Origin: Candidatus Latescibacterota bacterium
Lineage (GTDB): Bacteria > Latescibacterota > UBA2968 > UBA8231
Direction: 5' to 3'
Length of the DNA: 32,904 nucleotides
Assembly (NCBI GenBank): GCA_020852055.1
Contig: JADZBP010000265.1
Span: forward strand, 1 to 32,904
A model generated the notes under the pieces. The model saw only the letters and a program-made list of their open reading frames with translations, ran no database searches and was not told the origin of the DNA. Positions 1 to 8,701 of the stretch are shown here, piece by piece. A program made the position numbers and the translations under genes. Positions within the stretch are counted from its first letter, which is position 1. The number at the start of each line of letters is the position of its first letter.

Positions 1-1412
1 AGCACCACCGGACCTGGCTGGGAAAAGGCGAAACCCATGGCCGCGCCGAGGAAAGGGGCGGTGCAGGGGGTGGCCAGCACGGTGGCCAGCACGCCATTGA
101 GGAAACTGCCAACCCCGCCCTCGCCCTGTTGCTGGGTGCCCACCCCGCTGAGGCCGGGCAGTTGCACCGTGAACACCCCGAAGAGGCTGAGGCCCAGGGC
201 AAAAACCAGGGCGCCCATGGCCATCACGAATCCAGGCGACTGGAACTGGAAACCCCAGCCCAGTTGTTCGCCTCCGGCCCGCAGCGCCACCACCAGCAGG
301 GCCAGGCCGGCGAAGGCGGCGACGATGCCCGCTGCGAAAGCCAGGCCCAGGAGGCGCACCCGTCCGGCATCGGCTCCTGACTGGGACACCAGCCCGAGGA
401 TCTTGAGGGAGATGACCGGCAGCACACAGGGCATGAGGTTGAGCAAGAGGCCACCCAGGGCGGCGAGCAGCAGGAAGAGACCCAGGGAGGTGGATTCGGC
501 CTGGTTGCCGCGGAAATCCATGGCCAGCAGGCCTCCGGGGGCCGCGCCGCCCTTGAGATCGAGGGGCAGTTCCACGTATGCGTGGCGGGGTTCGGCTTCA
601 CCCGCGAGGTGATAGACCAGCAGGCCGCGCAACTGGGTCAGGGGAGTGGAATCGTAGGGCTTCAGCGACAGGTGCAGCTTGGCCTGACTGGTGCTGCCCT
701 CGGCCGGGGTGCGGCGGGTCGGGGCAAAGGCGAAACGCGCTCCATCGAGGGGATAGAAGTCGGGGCTGTGGTTGTCGAGGGTGAATGCGCCGGAGCGGGC
801 GGTCAGGGCCAGATCCACCTGGATTTCGTCGCCCTGGCTCCGGCTCTGGTGGCTCAGCGCGATGGGATCAGCCTGGGTCAGGGGGCCCGGCACCTGGGCC
901 TGGTAGCGGCTGAAGAGCGCGCTGTTGGCCGGCTTGCCTTTGCCGGTGCGCAGCTGCAGGCCGAGGGTGGTGTCTCCCGGAATACAGACCTCGCGGCAGG
1001 CCAGCCAGGTGACGGCGGCGCCCAGGGTCAGCACGGTGTCGGCTTTGAGGCTGGCCGGGGCCTGGATCTGGGCCAACAACAGCACCTCGTCGGCATATCC
1101 GTACACCGTCAGGTCGCCGGATTCGGTGTATTTGTGCGGGGCGGGCCATTGCAGCGGGCCGGCCTTGAAGCCCGGGGGCAGCCGCCACTCGACGGTGGTG
1201 GGCAGGCCGGCGTCCCCGCTGAATTCCCAGTAGGTATGCCACTCGGGGGCCATGCGCAGGCGCACCCCCAGGGTGAAGGATTCACCAGCGGTGAGGTGGT
1301 CGGTGTCGGCCAGCAATTCGGCCCGGGTCAGATCGCGGGTCTGGGCCAGACCGGGGGTGGCGAGGGCAAAGAGCAGCAGGGGGAACAGGAGCAACCTGGC
1401 GCGTCTGGGCAT
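1..1412 (-). CDS. dsbD: DsbD-type thiol:disulfide interchange protein (3' part outside window)
   Basis: This inner-membrane electron carrier would pass reducing power from cytoplasmic thioredoxin to periplasmic thiol proteins. The reading frame enters the window from its left edge on the minus strand, so only the first ~470 residues are visible. They show a signal peptide (about residues 1-23, ending GLAQ) and a periplasmic DsbD N-terminal-like domain with a Cys pair in WLACREVC (Cys139, Cys143). The membrane domain has the two family motifs NLMPCVLP (Cys329) and TPCTAPFLGAA (Cys450), the membrane cysteine pair of DsbD. Remaining helices and any C-terminal thioredoxin domain would lie before position 1. 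The start lies 12 bases after the ribB stop, so it is probably the last gene of the minus-strand operon. It could be the related ScsB type; the membrane motifs do not separate the two. Confidence 0.85.
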   Translation of the reverse strand, partial: MPRRARLLLFPLLLFALATPGLAQTRDLTRAELLADTDHLTAGESFTLGVRLRMAPEWHTYWEFSGDAGLPTTVEWRLPPGFKAGPLQWPAPHKYTESGDLTVYGYADEVLLLAQIQAPASLKADTVLTLGAAVTWLACREVCIPGDTTLGLQLRTGKGKPANSALFSRYQAQVPGPLTQADPIALSHQSRSQGDEIQVDLALTARSGAFTLDNHSPDFYPLDGARFAFAPTRRTPAEGSTSQAKLHLSLKPYDSTPLTQLRGLLVYHLAGEAEPRHAYVELPLDLKGGAAPGGLLAMDFRGNQAESTSLGLFLLLAALGGLLLNLMPCVLPVISLKILGLVSQSGADAGRVRLLGLAFAAGIVAAFAGLALLVVALRAGGEQLGWGFQFQSPGFVMAMGALVFALGLSLFGVFTVQLPGLSGVGTQQQGEGGVGSFLNGVLATVLATPCTAPFLGAAMGFAFSQPGPVV

Positions 1413-1424
1413 GGCCCGGTTTCC

Positions 1425-2021
1425 TCAGCGGGGGGACAGGAGTTGCTCGATGGCGACGATGCGGCAGCCGTGGCGGGCGGCAAAATCCTGGAGTTGGTGG
1501 CCGCGGGCCATCTGGCCTTCGGCGGTGAGTACCTCGGACATCACCGCCGCCGGCAAGAGGCCGGCGCGGCGGGCCAGTTCCACGGCGCCTTCGGTGTGGC
1601 CCTGGCGTTCGGCCAGGCCTCCGGAACGGGCGGCCAGGGGCAGCACATGGCCGGGGATGGCGAAGTCCTCGGGGCCAGCGCCGGGTTCGAGGGCGGCCCG
1701 CACGGTGAACGCACGGTCACCGGCGCTGATGCCGGTGCTGATGCCGCGCCGGGCGTCGAAGGGCAGCCCGAAGCGCGGGGTCTTGGCGTCGCCGTGGCGG
1801 GGCGGGATCAGCGCGATTTCCAGTTGCCGCCACAGGTCCTCGGGGGCGGGGAAAAGGAACATGCCCCGCGCCTCGGTCAACATAAAATTCACCTTTTCGG
1901 CGGTGATGAACTGGGCGGCGGTGATCAGGTCCCCCTCGTCCTCCCGGTCCTCGGCGTCCACCAGCACCAGGAACTTGCCCTGGCGGAAATCCTCGAGTGC
2001 ATCGTCCAGGCTACAGAACAT
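1425..2021 (-). CDS. ribB: 3,4-dihydroxy-2-butanone 4-phosphate synthase
   Basis: RibB converts ribulose 5-phosphate to 3,4-dihydroxy-2-butanone 4-phosphate plus formate, supplying the four-carbon unit of riboflavin. The 198-residue protein carries the acidic metal-binding loop DAEDREDEGD (residues 22-31) and the second signature GHVLPLAA followed by RQGHTEGAVELA, with the conserved GHTE. Its length fits the stand-alone enzyme rather than the RibBA fusion with GTP cyclohydrolase II. The ATG at 2021 is chosen because the family homology begins there and it lies 5 bases after the aroA stop; the open frame extends further upstream but overlaps aroA. No other riboflavin gene is in the window, so its place between aroA and dsbD looks like operon packing rather than a pathway cluster. 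Confidence 0.92.
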   Translation of the reverse strand: MFCSLDDALEDFRQGKFLVLVDAEDREDEGDLITAAQFITAEKVNFMLTEARGMFLFPAPEDLWRQLEIALIPPRHGDAKTPRFGLPFDARRGISTGISAGDRAFTVRAALEPGAGPEDFAIPGHVLPLAARSGGLAERQGHTEGAVELARRAGLLPAAVMSEVLTAEGQMARGHQLQDFAARHGCRIVAIEQLLSPR

Positions 2022-2026
2022 CCCCG

Positions 2027-3331
2027 CTACTCCACCAGTTCGATCCGCGCCCCCAGGCCGATGAGGTCCTGGAAAAAGGCGGGATAGGATTTGCCCACGT
2101 TTTCGGCGTCCAGCACGGTCAGGCCCCGCCGGCAGCGCAGGCCGACGATGGTGAGCAGTTGGGCCACGCGGTGGTCGTGGTAGGTGGGCACCTCCACGCC
2201 GCCTTCGTACCCGGCCGGACAGCCGCGGATGAGGATCTCGGCGGGACCTTCCTCGCAATCTACGCCGAGGCGCTGCAGCTCCCGCACCGGCACGGCGATG
2301 CAGTCGCATTCCTTGAGGCGCAGGTTGGCGATGCCGTGGAATCGGCTCTGCCCTTCGGCCAGAGCGGCCACGCCGAGCATGGCGAGGACCATGTCCGTGG
2401 CGCGGTCGCCGTCGAAATCCACCCCACGCAGGCCCTGATGGCCCCGCAGGGTGACCCTGTGCCCGTCGAAATCCACCCCCACCCCCATGCGCCGCAGCAG
2501 GGGCACCACCGCCCGCTCCCCCTGGCAGTCCTCGAAGAGGCGGTCCACGCCGATGCGGCTGTTGGTGACCGCCCCGGCGGCGAGCATGGCGGCCGCGGAG
2601 GGATAGTCGCCGTTGACGGTGTATGCCCCGACCCGGTAAGCCTGGCCGCCGGGAATCCGGTAGGATAACAGATTGGGGGCGGCCTCCACCTCGATGCCGG
2701 CCTGGGCCATCACCTCGAGGGTGGTGTGGATGAGCGGCTGCGACACCAGCTCGTCGATCACCTCGATCTGCACGGCCTCGCCGATCAGCGGGGCGAGGAA
2801 GAGCAGGGAACTGAGGTACTGGGAGCTTTTGGCGCCGCTGACCTGCACCCTGCCCCCATGCAGGTTGCCGCCGCGCAGGCGCACCGGCAACCTGCCCGCA
2901 GCCGATTCGGTCTGCACCCCGAGCTGCTCCAGGGCGCCGAGCAGGTCGCCGTGGGGGCGCTGGCCCAGGGACTCGGTGAAGCGGGTCTCAAAGGAAACGT
3001 CCGGCAGGAGGGAACCCACGCCCAGGAGCAGGCGCAACACCGCACCCGCATTGCCCGGGTCCACCACCCCGGGATTGGCCGGGTGCCGGCCGAAGCCGCG
3101 GATGTGCAGGTGGGTTTTGCCCTGCGGGTCGCGCTCCTCGCGGATCTGGGCGCCCAAAGCGCGCAGGCAGCGCAGCATGGCTTCGGCGTCGTCGCTGTGA
3201 GCGGGGAAGTGCACCACACTCTCCCCTTCGGCCAGCGCCGCCACCAGCAGGTAGCGGGTGGTGTAGTTCTTGGAGGAAGGCGGATCGAGGTGGCCTTGGA
3301 GGCGTTCGGTGTACTGGATGAGGGCTTTCAT
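2027..3331 (-). CDS. aroA: EPSP synthase-like enolpyruvyl transferase (AroA family) with active-site substitutions
   Basis: AroA joins shikimate 3-phosphate and PEP to make EPSP in the chorismate pathway. At 434 residues it has normal length. By eye-alignment to E. coli AroA many active-site residues are kept: Lys21, Arg26, Asn94 (GNAG), Arg125, the SSQ triad at 169-171, Asp313, Lys340, His387-Arg388 and Lys414. Two are not: the Ser after the first Lys is Asn22 (SKN instead of SKS), and the usual KE(S/T)DR motif reads KECDC, replacing the PEP-contacting Arg344 by Cys. It may be a divergent but active AroA or an AroA-like enzyme with another substrate. The ATG at 3331 is chosen because homology starts there. 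The gene ends in TAG, 5 bases before ribB. Confidence 0.85.
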   Translation of the reverse strand: MKALIQYTERLQGHLDPPSSKNYTTRYLLVAALAEGESVVHFPAHSDDAEAMLRCLRALGAQIREERDPQGKTHLHIRGFGRHPANPGVVDPGNAGAVLRLLLGVGSLLPDVSFETRFTESLGQRPHGDLLGALEQLGVQTESAAGRLPVRLRGGNLHGGRVQVSGAKSSQYLSSLLFLAPLIGEAVQIEVIDELVSQPLIHTTLEVMAQAGIEVEAAPNLLSYRIPGGQAYRVGAYTVNGDYPSAAAMLAAGAVTNSRIGVDRLFEDCQGERAVVPLLRRMGVGVDFDGHRVTLRGHQGLRGVDFDGDRATDMVLAMLGVAALAEGQSRFHGIANLRLKECDCIAVPVRELQRLGVDCEEGPAEILIRGCPAGYEGGVEVPTYHDHRVAQLLTIVGLRCRRGLTVLDAENVGKSYPAFFQDLIGLGARIELVE

Positions 3332-3372
3332 AGAGGAATGAAGATAACGAATGGCCGGTACGGTCGCTACCG

Positions 3373-4386
3373 TCAGAACTTCCCACTGCGCGACTCGTAC
3401 TTGGTGGGTTTGCCCAGGCTCGCGCCGCCGGCTTGCACCCAGGGGGCCAGCCATTCGATGAGCTGCGGAATGGACACGGCGGGCGGGCCGAGGCGTTCGA
3501 GCAGCCAGGAGGCGTCGCCGAGCAGGGCGTTTTCGGCCTCCTGGCCGATCAACACCGGGTCGCGGCCCATCGCTTTGCCCAGGTCGAGGGCGAGCTGCCG
3601 CACCGAGAGGGTTTCCGGTCCAGTCATATTGATCACCACCGGCGGCGACTCACACAGCGGGAAGAGCCGGCACAGGTAGGCGTTGGCATCCCCCTGCCAG
3701 AGCGGGTTGACGTGGCCCATGCTCAGGTCGATGGGCTGCTGGTTCCAGATCTTCCAGGCCAGGTCGTGCAGGATGCCGTAGCGCAGTTCGGTGGCGTAGA
3801 AGAGGCGCACGATGGCCAGGGGGGTGCCCTGGCGCTTGGCCATGAACTGGGCCATCCGTTCGCCGCCCAGCCGCGACTGGGCGTACTCCCCGACCGGGCC
3901 GACCTCTCCCTCTTCGGTGGCGCCCCGGCTGCTGGCCGGGGTGTAGGCGTACACGTTGCCCGAACTGACGTACACGATGCGGGACTGCGGGAAACGCTGC
4001 ACCACCTGGGCGGGCAGGTAGGTGTTCATGGCCCAGGTGGTCGAAGGGTCGCCGGAGGCCCCGAACTTGAATCCGGCCATCAAAAAGATGTAGGGCGCCT
4101 CGGGCAGGGAGGCGAGGGCCTGGGGATCGAGCAGGTCGGCCTTGACCGTCTTGACCCCCGTGCTCGCCAGATAATCCCGTTGCCACTGGTCCGAAAAACG
4201 CGAGACCCCGATCACCTCGCGGGCCCCGGCCCGCACCAGCAACTCGGCTAGGGTGGGGCCCATCTTGCCGGCGGCGCCCAGCACCAGTACCGGGCCGGCC
4301 AGCTCGGCGACGGCCTGGCAGACGGCGGGGGAGGGGGTGGTCATCTGGTCGATGAGTTGGGCTTCGGTTTTGATGAGGGAGGCCAT
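3373..4386 (-). CDS. NAD-dependent epimerase/dehydratase family protein
   Basis: This 337-residue extended short-chain dehydrogenase has a Rossmann fold beginning near residue 33 with the dinucleotide-binding glycine motif GAAGKMG (residues 37-43) and the strand YVSSGNVYAY (139-148). The catalytic motif reads Tyr168-x3-Arg172, so the usual Lys of YxxxK is Arg; that is conservative but may lower or change activity. About 30 extra residues precede the fold. The tail (GKPTKYESRSGKF) looks conserved in uncultured-lineage epimerases, in my recollection. The start codon follows the stop of the RlmB-like gene with no gap, so the two are translationally coupled. Substrate unknown; sugar-nucleotide epimerase or reductase are both possible. 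Confidence 0.8.
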   Translation of the reverse strand: MASLIKTEAQLIDQMTTPSPAVCQAVAELAGPVLVLGAAGKMGPTLAELLVRAGAREVIGVSRFSDQWQRDYLASTGVKTVKADLLDPQALASLPEAPYIFLMAGFKFGASGDPSTTWAMNTYLPAQVVQRFPQSRIVYVSSGNVYAYTPASSRGATEEGEVGPVGEYAQSRLGGERMAQFMAKRQGTPLAIVRLFYATELRYGILHDLAWKIWNQQPIDLSMGHVNPLWQGDANAYLCRLFPLCESPPVVINMTGPETLSVRQLALDLGKAMGRDPVLIGQEAENALLGDASWLLERLGPPAVSIPQLIEWLAPWVQAGGASLGKPTKYESRSGKF

Positions 4387-5130
4387 CTAGGCGTTCTTCT
4401 CCTTGCGCACGATGTCGAAAAGCACCACCCCCAGGGCCACGGCCACGTTCAGGGAGTCCATGCCGCCGGACAGGGGGATCTGCACCAGGGCGTCGCAGGT
4501 CTTGCGGATCAAGGGCCGCAGGCCCCGGGTCTCGTTGCCCGCCACCAGCACCCGCCGGGGCGGCCAGTCCACCGAAAAAAAGTCGCCGCCGCTGCCGGCC
4601 TCCAGGCCGTAGATCCAGAACCCCTCCTCCTTCAGCAGTTGCAGGTCCTTGGCCAGGTTCCCGGAGGAGACCAGGGGCAGGCGGAAAACCGCGCCGCTGG
4701 CGGCGCGCACCACCTCGTCGTTGACCAGGGCGCCGCCGCGGGCGGGCAGCAGGACCCCGGCGGCACCGGCTCCGGCGGCGGTGCGGATGGCCAGGCCCAG
4801 GTTGCCGGCAAAATGCACCTGGTCGAGCGCCAGCAGGGTGCAGGCGGCAGGCGCGGTGGCCAGGACCTCAGCCAGGGTGTGGTACCGCACCGGGCTGGTG
4901 CGGGCCACCACTTCCTGGTGCTGGCGGGTGCCGGCCAGTTGCCCCAGCTTGCCGACCTCGACGAAATCGAAGCGCACCTGGCGCTGGCGGGCCAACTCCT
5001 TGATGCGGTCCACCAGGGGACCTTTGGCCTGCAGCGAGAAATAGATCCGATCGACGGGATGGCCGGCTGCCAGGGCCTCGGCCACCTCGTGCAGGCCCCA
5101 GAGGACCCCGCCTTGGGTATCGTTTTCCAT
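4387..5130 (-). CDS. rlmB: SpoU/TrmH-family rRNA 2'-O-ribose methyltransferase (RlmB-like)
   Basis: SPOUT methyltransferases of this family move a methyl group from SAM to a ribose 2'-OH; RlmB modifies G2251 of 23S rRNA. The 247-residue protein has an N-terminal substrate-binding domain (about residues 1-90, opening with GVLWGLHEVAEAL) and a C-terminal trefoil-knot domain. The three knot motifs are present: AGNLGLAIRTA, VLVAGNETRG and IPLSGGMDSLNVAVA. Length and N-domain favour RlmB over TrmH, but the rRNA target cannot be fixed from sequence. It is the first gene of the minus-strand operon, diverging from rarA across only 73 bases. It ends in TAG. Confidence 0.85.
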   Translation of the reverse strand: MENDTQGGVLWGLHEVAEALAAGHPVDRIYFSLQAKGPLVDRIKELARQRQVRFDFVEVGKLGQLAGTRQHQEVVARTSPVRYHTLAEVLATAPAACTLLALDQVHFAGNLGLAIRTAAGAGAAGVLLPARGGALVNDEVVRAASGAVFRLPLVSSGNLAKDLQLLKEEGFWIYGLEAGSGGDFFSVDWPPRRVLVAGNETRGLRPLIRKTCDALVQIPLSGGMDSLNVAVALGVVLFDIVRKEKNA

Positions 5131-5148
5131 GCCAAAGAAAATAGGTGG

Positions 5149-5177
5149 TTGTTGGGGTCCTGTCTGCGTTTTATTTT
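5149..5177 (+). promoter_or_regulatory. Candidate sigma-70-type promoter for the rarA gene
   Basis: TTGTTG (5149-5154) and TATTTT (5172-5177) are separated by 17 bases in an AT-rich patch between two divergent genes. Transcription would start near 5184, leaving a ~20-base leader if rarA begins at 5204 but almost none if it began at 5189. Hexamer matches are only 3/6 and 4/6. Confidence 0.35.
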
Positions 5178-5203
5178 AGCTGCCAACTATGCAAAGAGAT
5201 GGC

Positions 5204-7441
5204 ATGGATCTCTTCGAGGCCGGCATGCGGGCCAGTATCGAGAAGGATCAGCCCCTGGCCGCCCGTCTGCGGCCCCGCCGGCTGGAGGAATTCATCGGCC
5301 AGGAGCATATCCTCGGTCAGGGCCGGCTGCTGCGCCGGGCTATCCAGGCCGACCAGCTCTCCTCGCTGATCTTCTACGGGCCACCCGGCACTGGCAAGAC
5401 CACCCTCGCCGTGGTGATCGCCAATACCACCGCTTCCCATTTCATCAGCCTCAATGCCGTGCTGGCCGGGGTGGCCGATATCCGCCGGGCCATCGACGAG
5501 GCCCAGGAACGCCGCAAATTACACCAGCAGCGCACCATCCTCTTTGTCGACGAGGTGCACCGCTTCAACAAGGCCCAGCAGGACGCGCTCCTGCCCTGGG
5601 TCGAGAACGGGGTGGTGATGCTCATCGGCGCCACCACCGAGAATCCCTACTTCTCGGTCAACCGGCCCCTGCTCTCGCGCAGCCGGGTCTTCCAGCTCAA
5701 GGCCCTCGACGAACAGGGGCTGCGGCGGATCGCCCAGCAGGCCCTGGCCGATCCGCGCGGGTACGCCCACCGCGAGGTGCACCTCGCAGAAGCGGCCCTC
5801 GACCATCTGATCAACGTGGCCAACGGGGATGCCCGCACCCTGCTCAACGCCCTGGAATTGGCCGTCGAAACCACCCAGCCCGACGCCCAGGGCCGCATCC
5901 TCATCGGCCTGGAGGTGGCCGAGGAATCCATCCAGCGCCGCGCCTTGCTCTACGACAAGGAGGGCGATTACCACTTCGACACCATCAGCGCCTTCATCAA
6001 GTCCCTGCGCGGTTCCGACCCGGACGCGCCCATGTACTGGATGGCGCGTATGTTGTACGCCGGCGAGGACCCGCATTTCATCTTTCGCCGCATGCTGATC
6101 TTCGCCAGCGAGGATGTGGGCCTGGCCGATCCGCAGGCCCTGGCCGTGGTGGTGGCCGCCGCCGAATCCTTCGACCGGGTCGGCCTGCCCGAGGGGCGTT
6201 TCCCCCTGGCCCAGGCCGCCCTGTACCTGGCCACGGCGCCCAAAAGCAATTCGGTCTTCGCCTTCTTCGACGCCCTGGCCGCCGTCGAAAAGGAGCAGGA
6301 GGACGAGGTGCCCAGCCACCTCCGGGACGCCAGCCGCGACAGCGAGGGCTTCGGGCACGGGGCCAACTACCTTTATCCGCATGCGTACCGCGACCACTGG
6401 GTGGCCCAGCAGTACCTGCCCGCCAGCCTGCAGGGACGGCTGTTTTACCAGCCCTCGGACCAGGGGTATGAGGCGCAGTTGGGCGGGCAGGTGCAGCGCC
6501 GGCGCGAGGTGCAACTGGCGGCGATGATGGAGGGGCGCGGCGCCCCGCCCGAGGTGCTCACCTTTTCCCCGCCCGACAAGGAGCGGGAGCAGTGGTTGCA
6601 GCGGGTGGCGGGGGAGGCCAGTGCCCACCTGGCGCGCCTGCGGCAACAGCTCTTCGCCGCCCTGGCGCTGCAGCGCCATCACCTGGTCCTGGAACTCAAC
6701 GCCCGCTCGGGGCTGTTCACCTGGGAGGCGCTGCGTCTCGCGCCCGAAGGCGGGGTCTGGGCCCTCTGTCCGGACAAGGCCAGCGCCGTGATGCTGCAGG
6801 AACGGTCGGCCCACCTGCCGGAACTGGACCGGCCGGTGGTTTTACACGGGCCTCTGGTGCAACTGCGCGAATTGGTCGAGGAACGCAGCGCCGGGCAGCG
6901 TTTCGACGCGCTGGTCGGACACCACGCGCTGGCTGGGATGCCCGAGAAGGCCCAGGCCATTTCCCAGCTGCGGGCGGTGCTGCGGCCGGGGGGCTGCTTC
7001 GCCCTGGCCGAAAACCTGCCGCGCCGAGCCCAGCGCCTGCACGCCCTGGCCGGGTTGGCCGGGCTGCCGGCAGAGCTGCGCCAACGGGTGATCCAGGCCG
7101 AGGAGGCCATCTATGCCGATCCCGCCAATCCGCTGGTCAACTGGGGAAAGGAAGAACTCGAGGCCCTGTTCCGCACTGCCGGGTTCATCCAGGTCGAGGC
7201 GCGGGAGGAAATCACCACGACTAGCCGCCGCCTCAGCCCCCAGCAGTTGGCCCAGTGGTTCAATCCCGGCGGTGAAACCCACCATACCTATGCCCACTAT
7301 CTGGGTCGCCTGCTCGAAGAGGAGGAGTTGCACCTGGTGCGGCGGGCCTTCGAACGGGAATTGGCCAATCGCATGGTAGAGTGGACCTCTACTCAGCTGC
7401 TCGTGACTGGCCGCGTTGATTTATCCCCGGGCAGCAGTTAA
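5204..7441 (+). CDS. rarA: RarA (MgsA/YrvN) AAA+ ATPase fused to a C-terminal methyltransferase-like domain
   Basis: RarA is a clamp-loader-like AAA+ ATPase acting at stalled replication forks. Residues ~1-430 are a full RarA: Walker A GPPGTGKTT (59-67), Walker B ILFVDEVHR (112-120), sensor region GATTENPYFSV, and the typical C-terminal KSLRGSDPDAP and LYLATAPKSN motifs. The protein continues to 745 residues, about 300 more than ordinary RarA. The extra part has a SAM-binding-like motif VLELNARSGLFTWEAL (near residue 500) and RAVLRPGGCFALAE, typical of Rossmann methyltransferases. Such a RarA/unknown-domain fusion is known, notably from cyanobacteria. The start at 5204 (MDLF, common in RarA) is preferred over an in-frame ATG at 5189 because AAGAGA lies just before it and the candidate promoter fits. 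Whether the second domain binds SAM is inference; the motif has Asn-Ala-Arg where Gly-rich sequence is usual. Confidence 0.9.
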   Translation: MDLFEAGMRASIEKDQPLAARLRPRRLEEFIGQEHILGQGRLLRRAIQADQLSSLIFYGPPGTGKTTLAVVIANTTASHFISLNAVLAGVADIRRAIDEAQERRKLHQQRTILFVDEVHRFNKAQQDALLPWVENGVVMLIGATTENPYFSVNRPLLSRSRVFQLKALDEQGLRRIAQQALADPRGYAHREVHLAEAALDHLINVANGDARTLLNALELAVETTQPDAQGRILIGLEVAEESIQRRALLYDKEGDYHFDTISAFIKSLRGSDPDAPMYWMARMLYAGEDPHFIFRRMLIFASEDVGLADPQALAVVVAAAESFDRVGLPEGRFPLAQAALYLATAPKSNSVFAFFDALAAVEKEQEDEVPSHLRDASRDSEGFGHGANYLYPHAYRDHWVAQQYLPASLQGRLFYQPSDQGYEAQLGGQVQRRREVQLAAMMEGRGAPPEVLTFSPPDKEREQWLQRVAGEASAHLARLRQQLFAALALQRHHLVLELNARSGLFTWEALRLAPEGGVWALCPDKASAVMLQERSAHLPELDRPVVLHGPLVQLRELVEERSAGQRFDALVGHHALAGMPEKAQAISQLRAVLRPGGCFALAENLPRRAQRLHALAGLAGLPAELRQRVIQAEEAIYADPANPLVNWGKEELEALFRTAGFIQVEAREEITTTSRRLSPQQLAQWFNPGGETHHTYAHYLGRLLEEEELHLVRRAFERELANRMVEWTSTQLLVTGRVDLSPGSS

Positions 7442-7465
7442 ATTACGGGCCTGATCCTCCTAAGA

Positions 7466-8698
7466 ATGGCGGTATTTATGCACAAGATGCTCCGCGTGGT
7501 TCCCGCACTGGCGCTCCTTTTCCTGGGCGCCTGCAGCACCACCGAACAGCAGGTGGACGACCTGATCGCCACCCTGGCGGCCACTCCCATCGACTCGCCG
7601 GCGTGGCAGACCGCCGTCGACGGGCTGGTGGGCCTGGGCCGGCCGGCGGCCCGGCAACTGGTGGCTCATATCGATCCCGAGTTCTACAAAGGCGAGAACT
7701 ACTGCGAGTTCCGCGACGAGATCGAAAACATGCGCACCGGCTGTGCCCTGGCCCTGGGTCGGATTCAGCACAAGGCGGCCCAGGTAACCCTCGTCGCCCG
7801 GGCGGTGGTGGGATATACCAAGGCCGAAAGGCTGGCGTGTATCTGGGCGGCGGGTGAGCTGGGCGCGGACCAGGCATCCATCGATGCGCTCAAGGTCCAG
7901 GTAAAGGACGCCGACCCGCAGATCCGCCTGAACAGCGCCGTGGCCCTGATCAAGATGAGCGACACCAGCGCCGTGGCCGAGGTTGAGACCGCACTTTCCG
8001 GGACCGACGAGCAGTTGGCGGCCCAGGCCATCGGGCAGATGGAGGGCACCAATTATTACGGCCTGCCCCTGCTGGTCGAGTTGGGGCGTCGTTCCTCGTC
8101 CCGCCAGGCGCAGATCGCCGCTGCCCTCGAGAAGGTCAAGGCGCAGGTGGTCAAACAACTCCAGGCTGACGACCCGGCCCTGCGTATGCATTCGGCCCGC
8201 ACCCTGAGCAAGGTGGGGGATGCCGAGGTGTACCAGGCCCTGTCCAAACTGCTCAATGACCCCAGCAACCTGGTGCGCTTCAACGCCGCTGCCTCCCTGG
8301 CCGAGATGGACCAGGCTGCCGGTATAGACTTCCTCTTTGCCGCCCTGCAGAACCAGGATCCGATCCTGCGCGTCAACGCCGTCAAATTCCTCACCGAGGT
8401 GCAGCGGTCCTCGGGGGCGGTGCAGAGCCAGTTGATCGCCGCCCTGGGCAGCCAGGAGGCGCTGGCGCGGTCCGGAGCCGCTCAGGTCCTGGGCCTGGCC
8501 GAGGTGCACGCTGCCGCGCCGGCTCTTATCGGGGCCATACACGACGCCAACGCCGAGGTGCGGTGGAACACCCTGATCGCCCTGGGGCGGATTCGTTCCT
8601 CCGAGGCGCGCTCCCAGATCGAATCGCTGCTCCACGACGAGAACCAGACCGTGGCCTACTACGCCGAGTGGGCCCTCCAGCAGTTGGGCCAGGGCTGA
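7466..8698 (+). CDS. HEAT-repeat lipoprotein
   Basis: A 410-residue protein with a lipoprotein signal peptide: Met-His-Lys-Met-Leu-Arg, then a hydrophobic run and the lipobox FLGAC (Cys23). The rest is a helical HEAT-like or PBS-lyase-like solenoid with repeats recurring every ~30 residues, such as DADPQIRLNSAVAL, DPSNLVRFNAAASL, NQDPILRVNAVKFL and DANAEVRWNTLIAL. Such solenoids usually serve as protein-binding scaffolds; no catalytic motif is visible. It would sit in the periplasm, anchored to a membrane. Starts at 7466 or 7478 are both in frame; 7478 has GGCGG five bases upstream and gives a more standard signal peptide, so the true start may be 12 bases later. It lies 3 bases before the next gene, which also encodes an exported protein, so the two products may work together. 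Confidence 0.8.
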   Translation: MAVFMHKMLRVVPALALLFLGACSTTEQQVDDLIATLAATPIDSPAWQTAVDGLVGLGRPAARQLVAHIDPEFYKGENYCEFRDEIENMRTGCALALGRIQHKAAQVTLVARAVVGYTKAERLACIWAAGELGADQASIDALKVQVKDADPQIRLNSAVALIKMSDTSAVAEVETALSGTDEQLAAQAIGQMEGTNYYGLPLLVELGRRSSSRQAQIAAALEKVKAQVVKQLQADDPALRMHSARTLSKVGDAEVYQALSKLLNDPSNLVRFNAAASLAEMDQAAGIDFLFAALQNQDPILRVNAVKFLTEVQRSSGAVQSQLIAALGSQEALARSGAAQVLGLAEVHAAAPALIGAIHDANAEVRWNTLIALGRIRSSEARSQIESLLHDENQTVAYYAEWALQQLGQG

Positions 8699-8701
8699 AC
8701 A

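Noticed and set aside
582..2087. A 501-codon plus-strand open frame
   Set aside because: It lies opposite dsbD, ribB and the end of aroA, whose motifs are clear. Its Gly/Gln/Ala-rich translation is typical of antisense frames in GC-rich coding DNA.
4357..6471. A 704-codon plus-strand open frame
   Set aside because: It runs opposite the RlmB-like gene and out of frame with rarA, with Gly/Arg/Pro-rich low-complexity translation and no motif.
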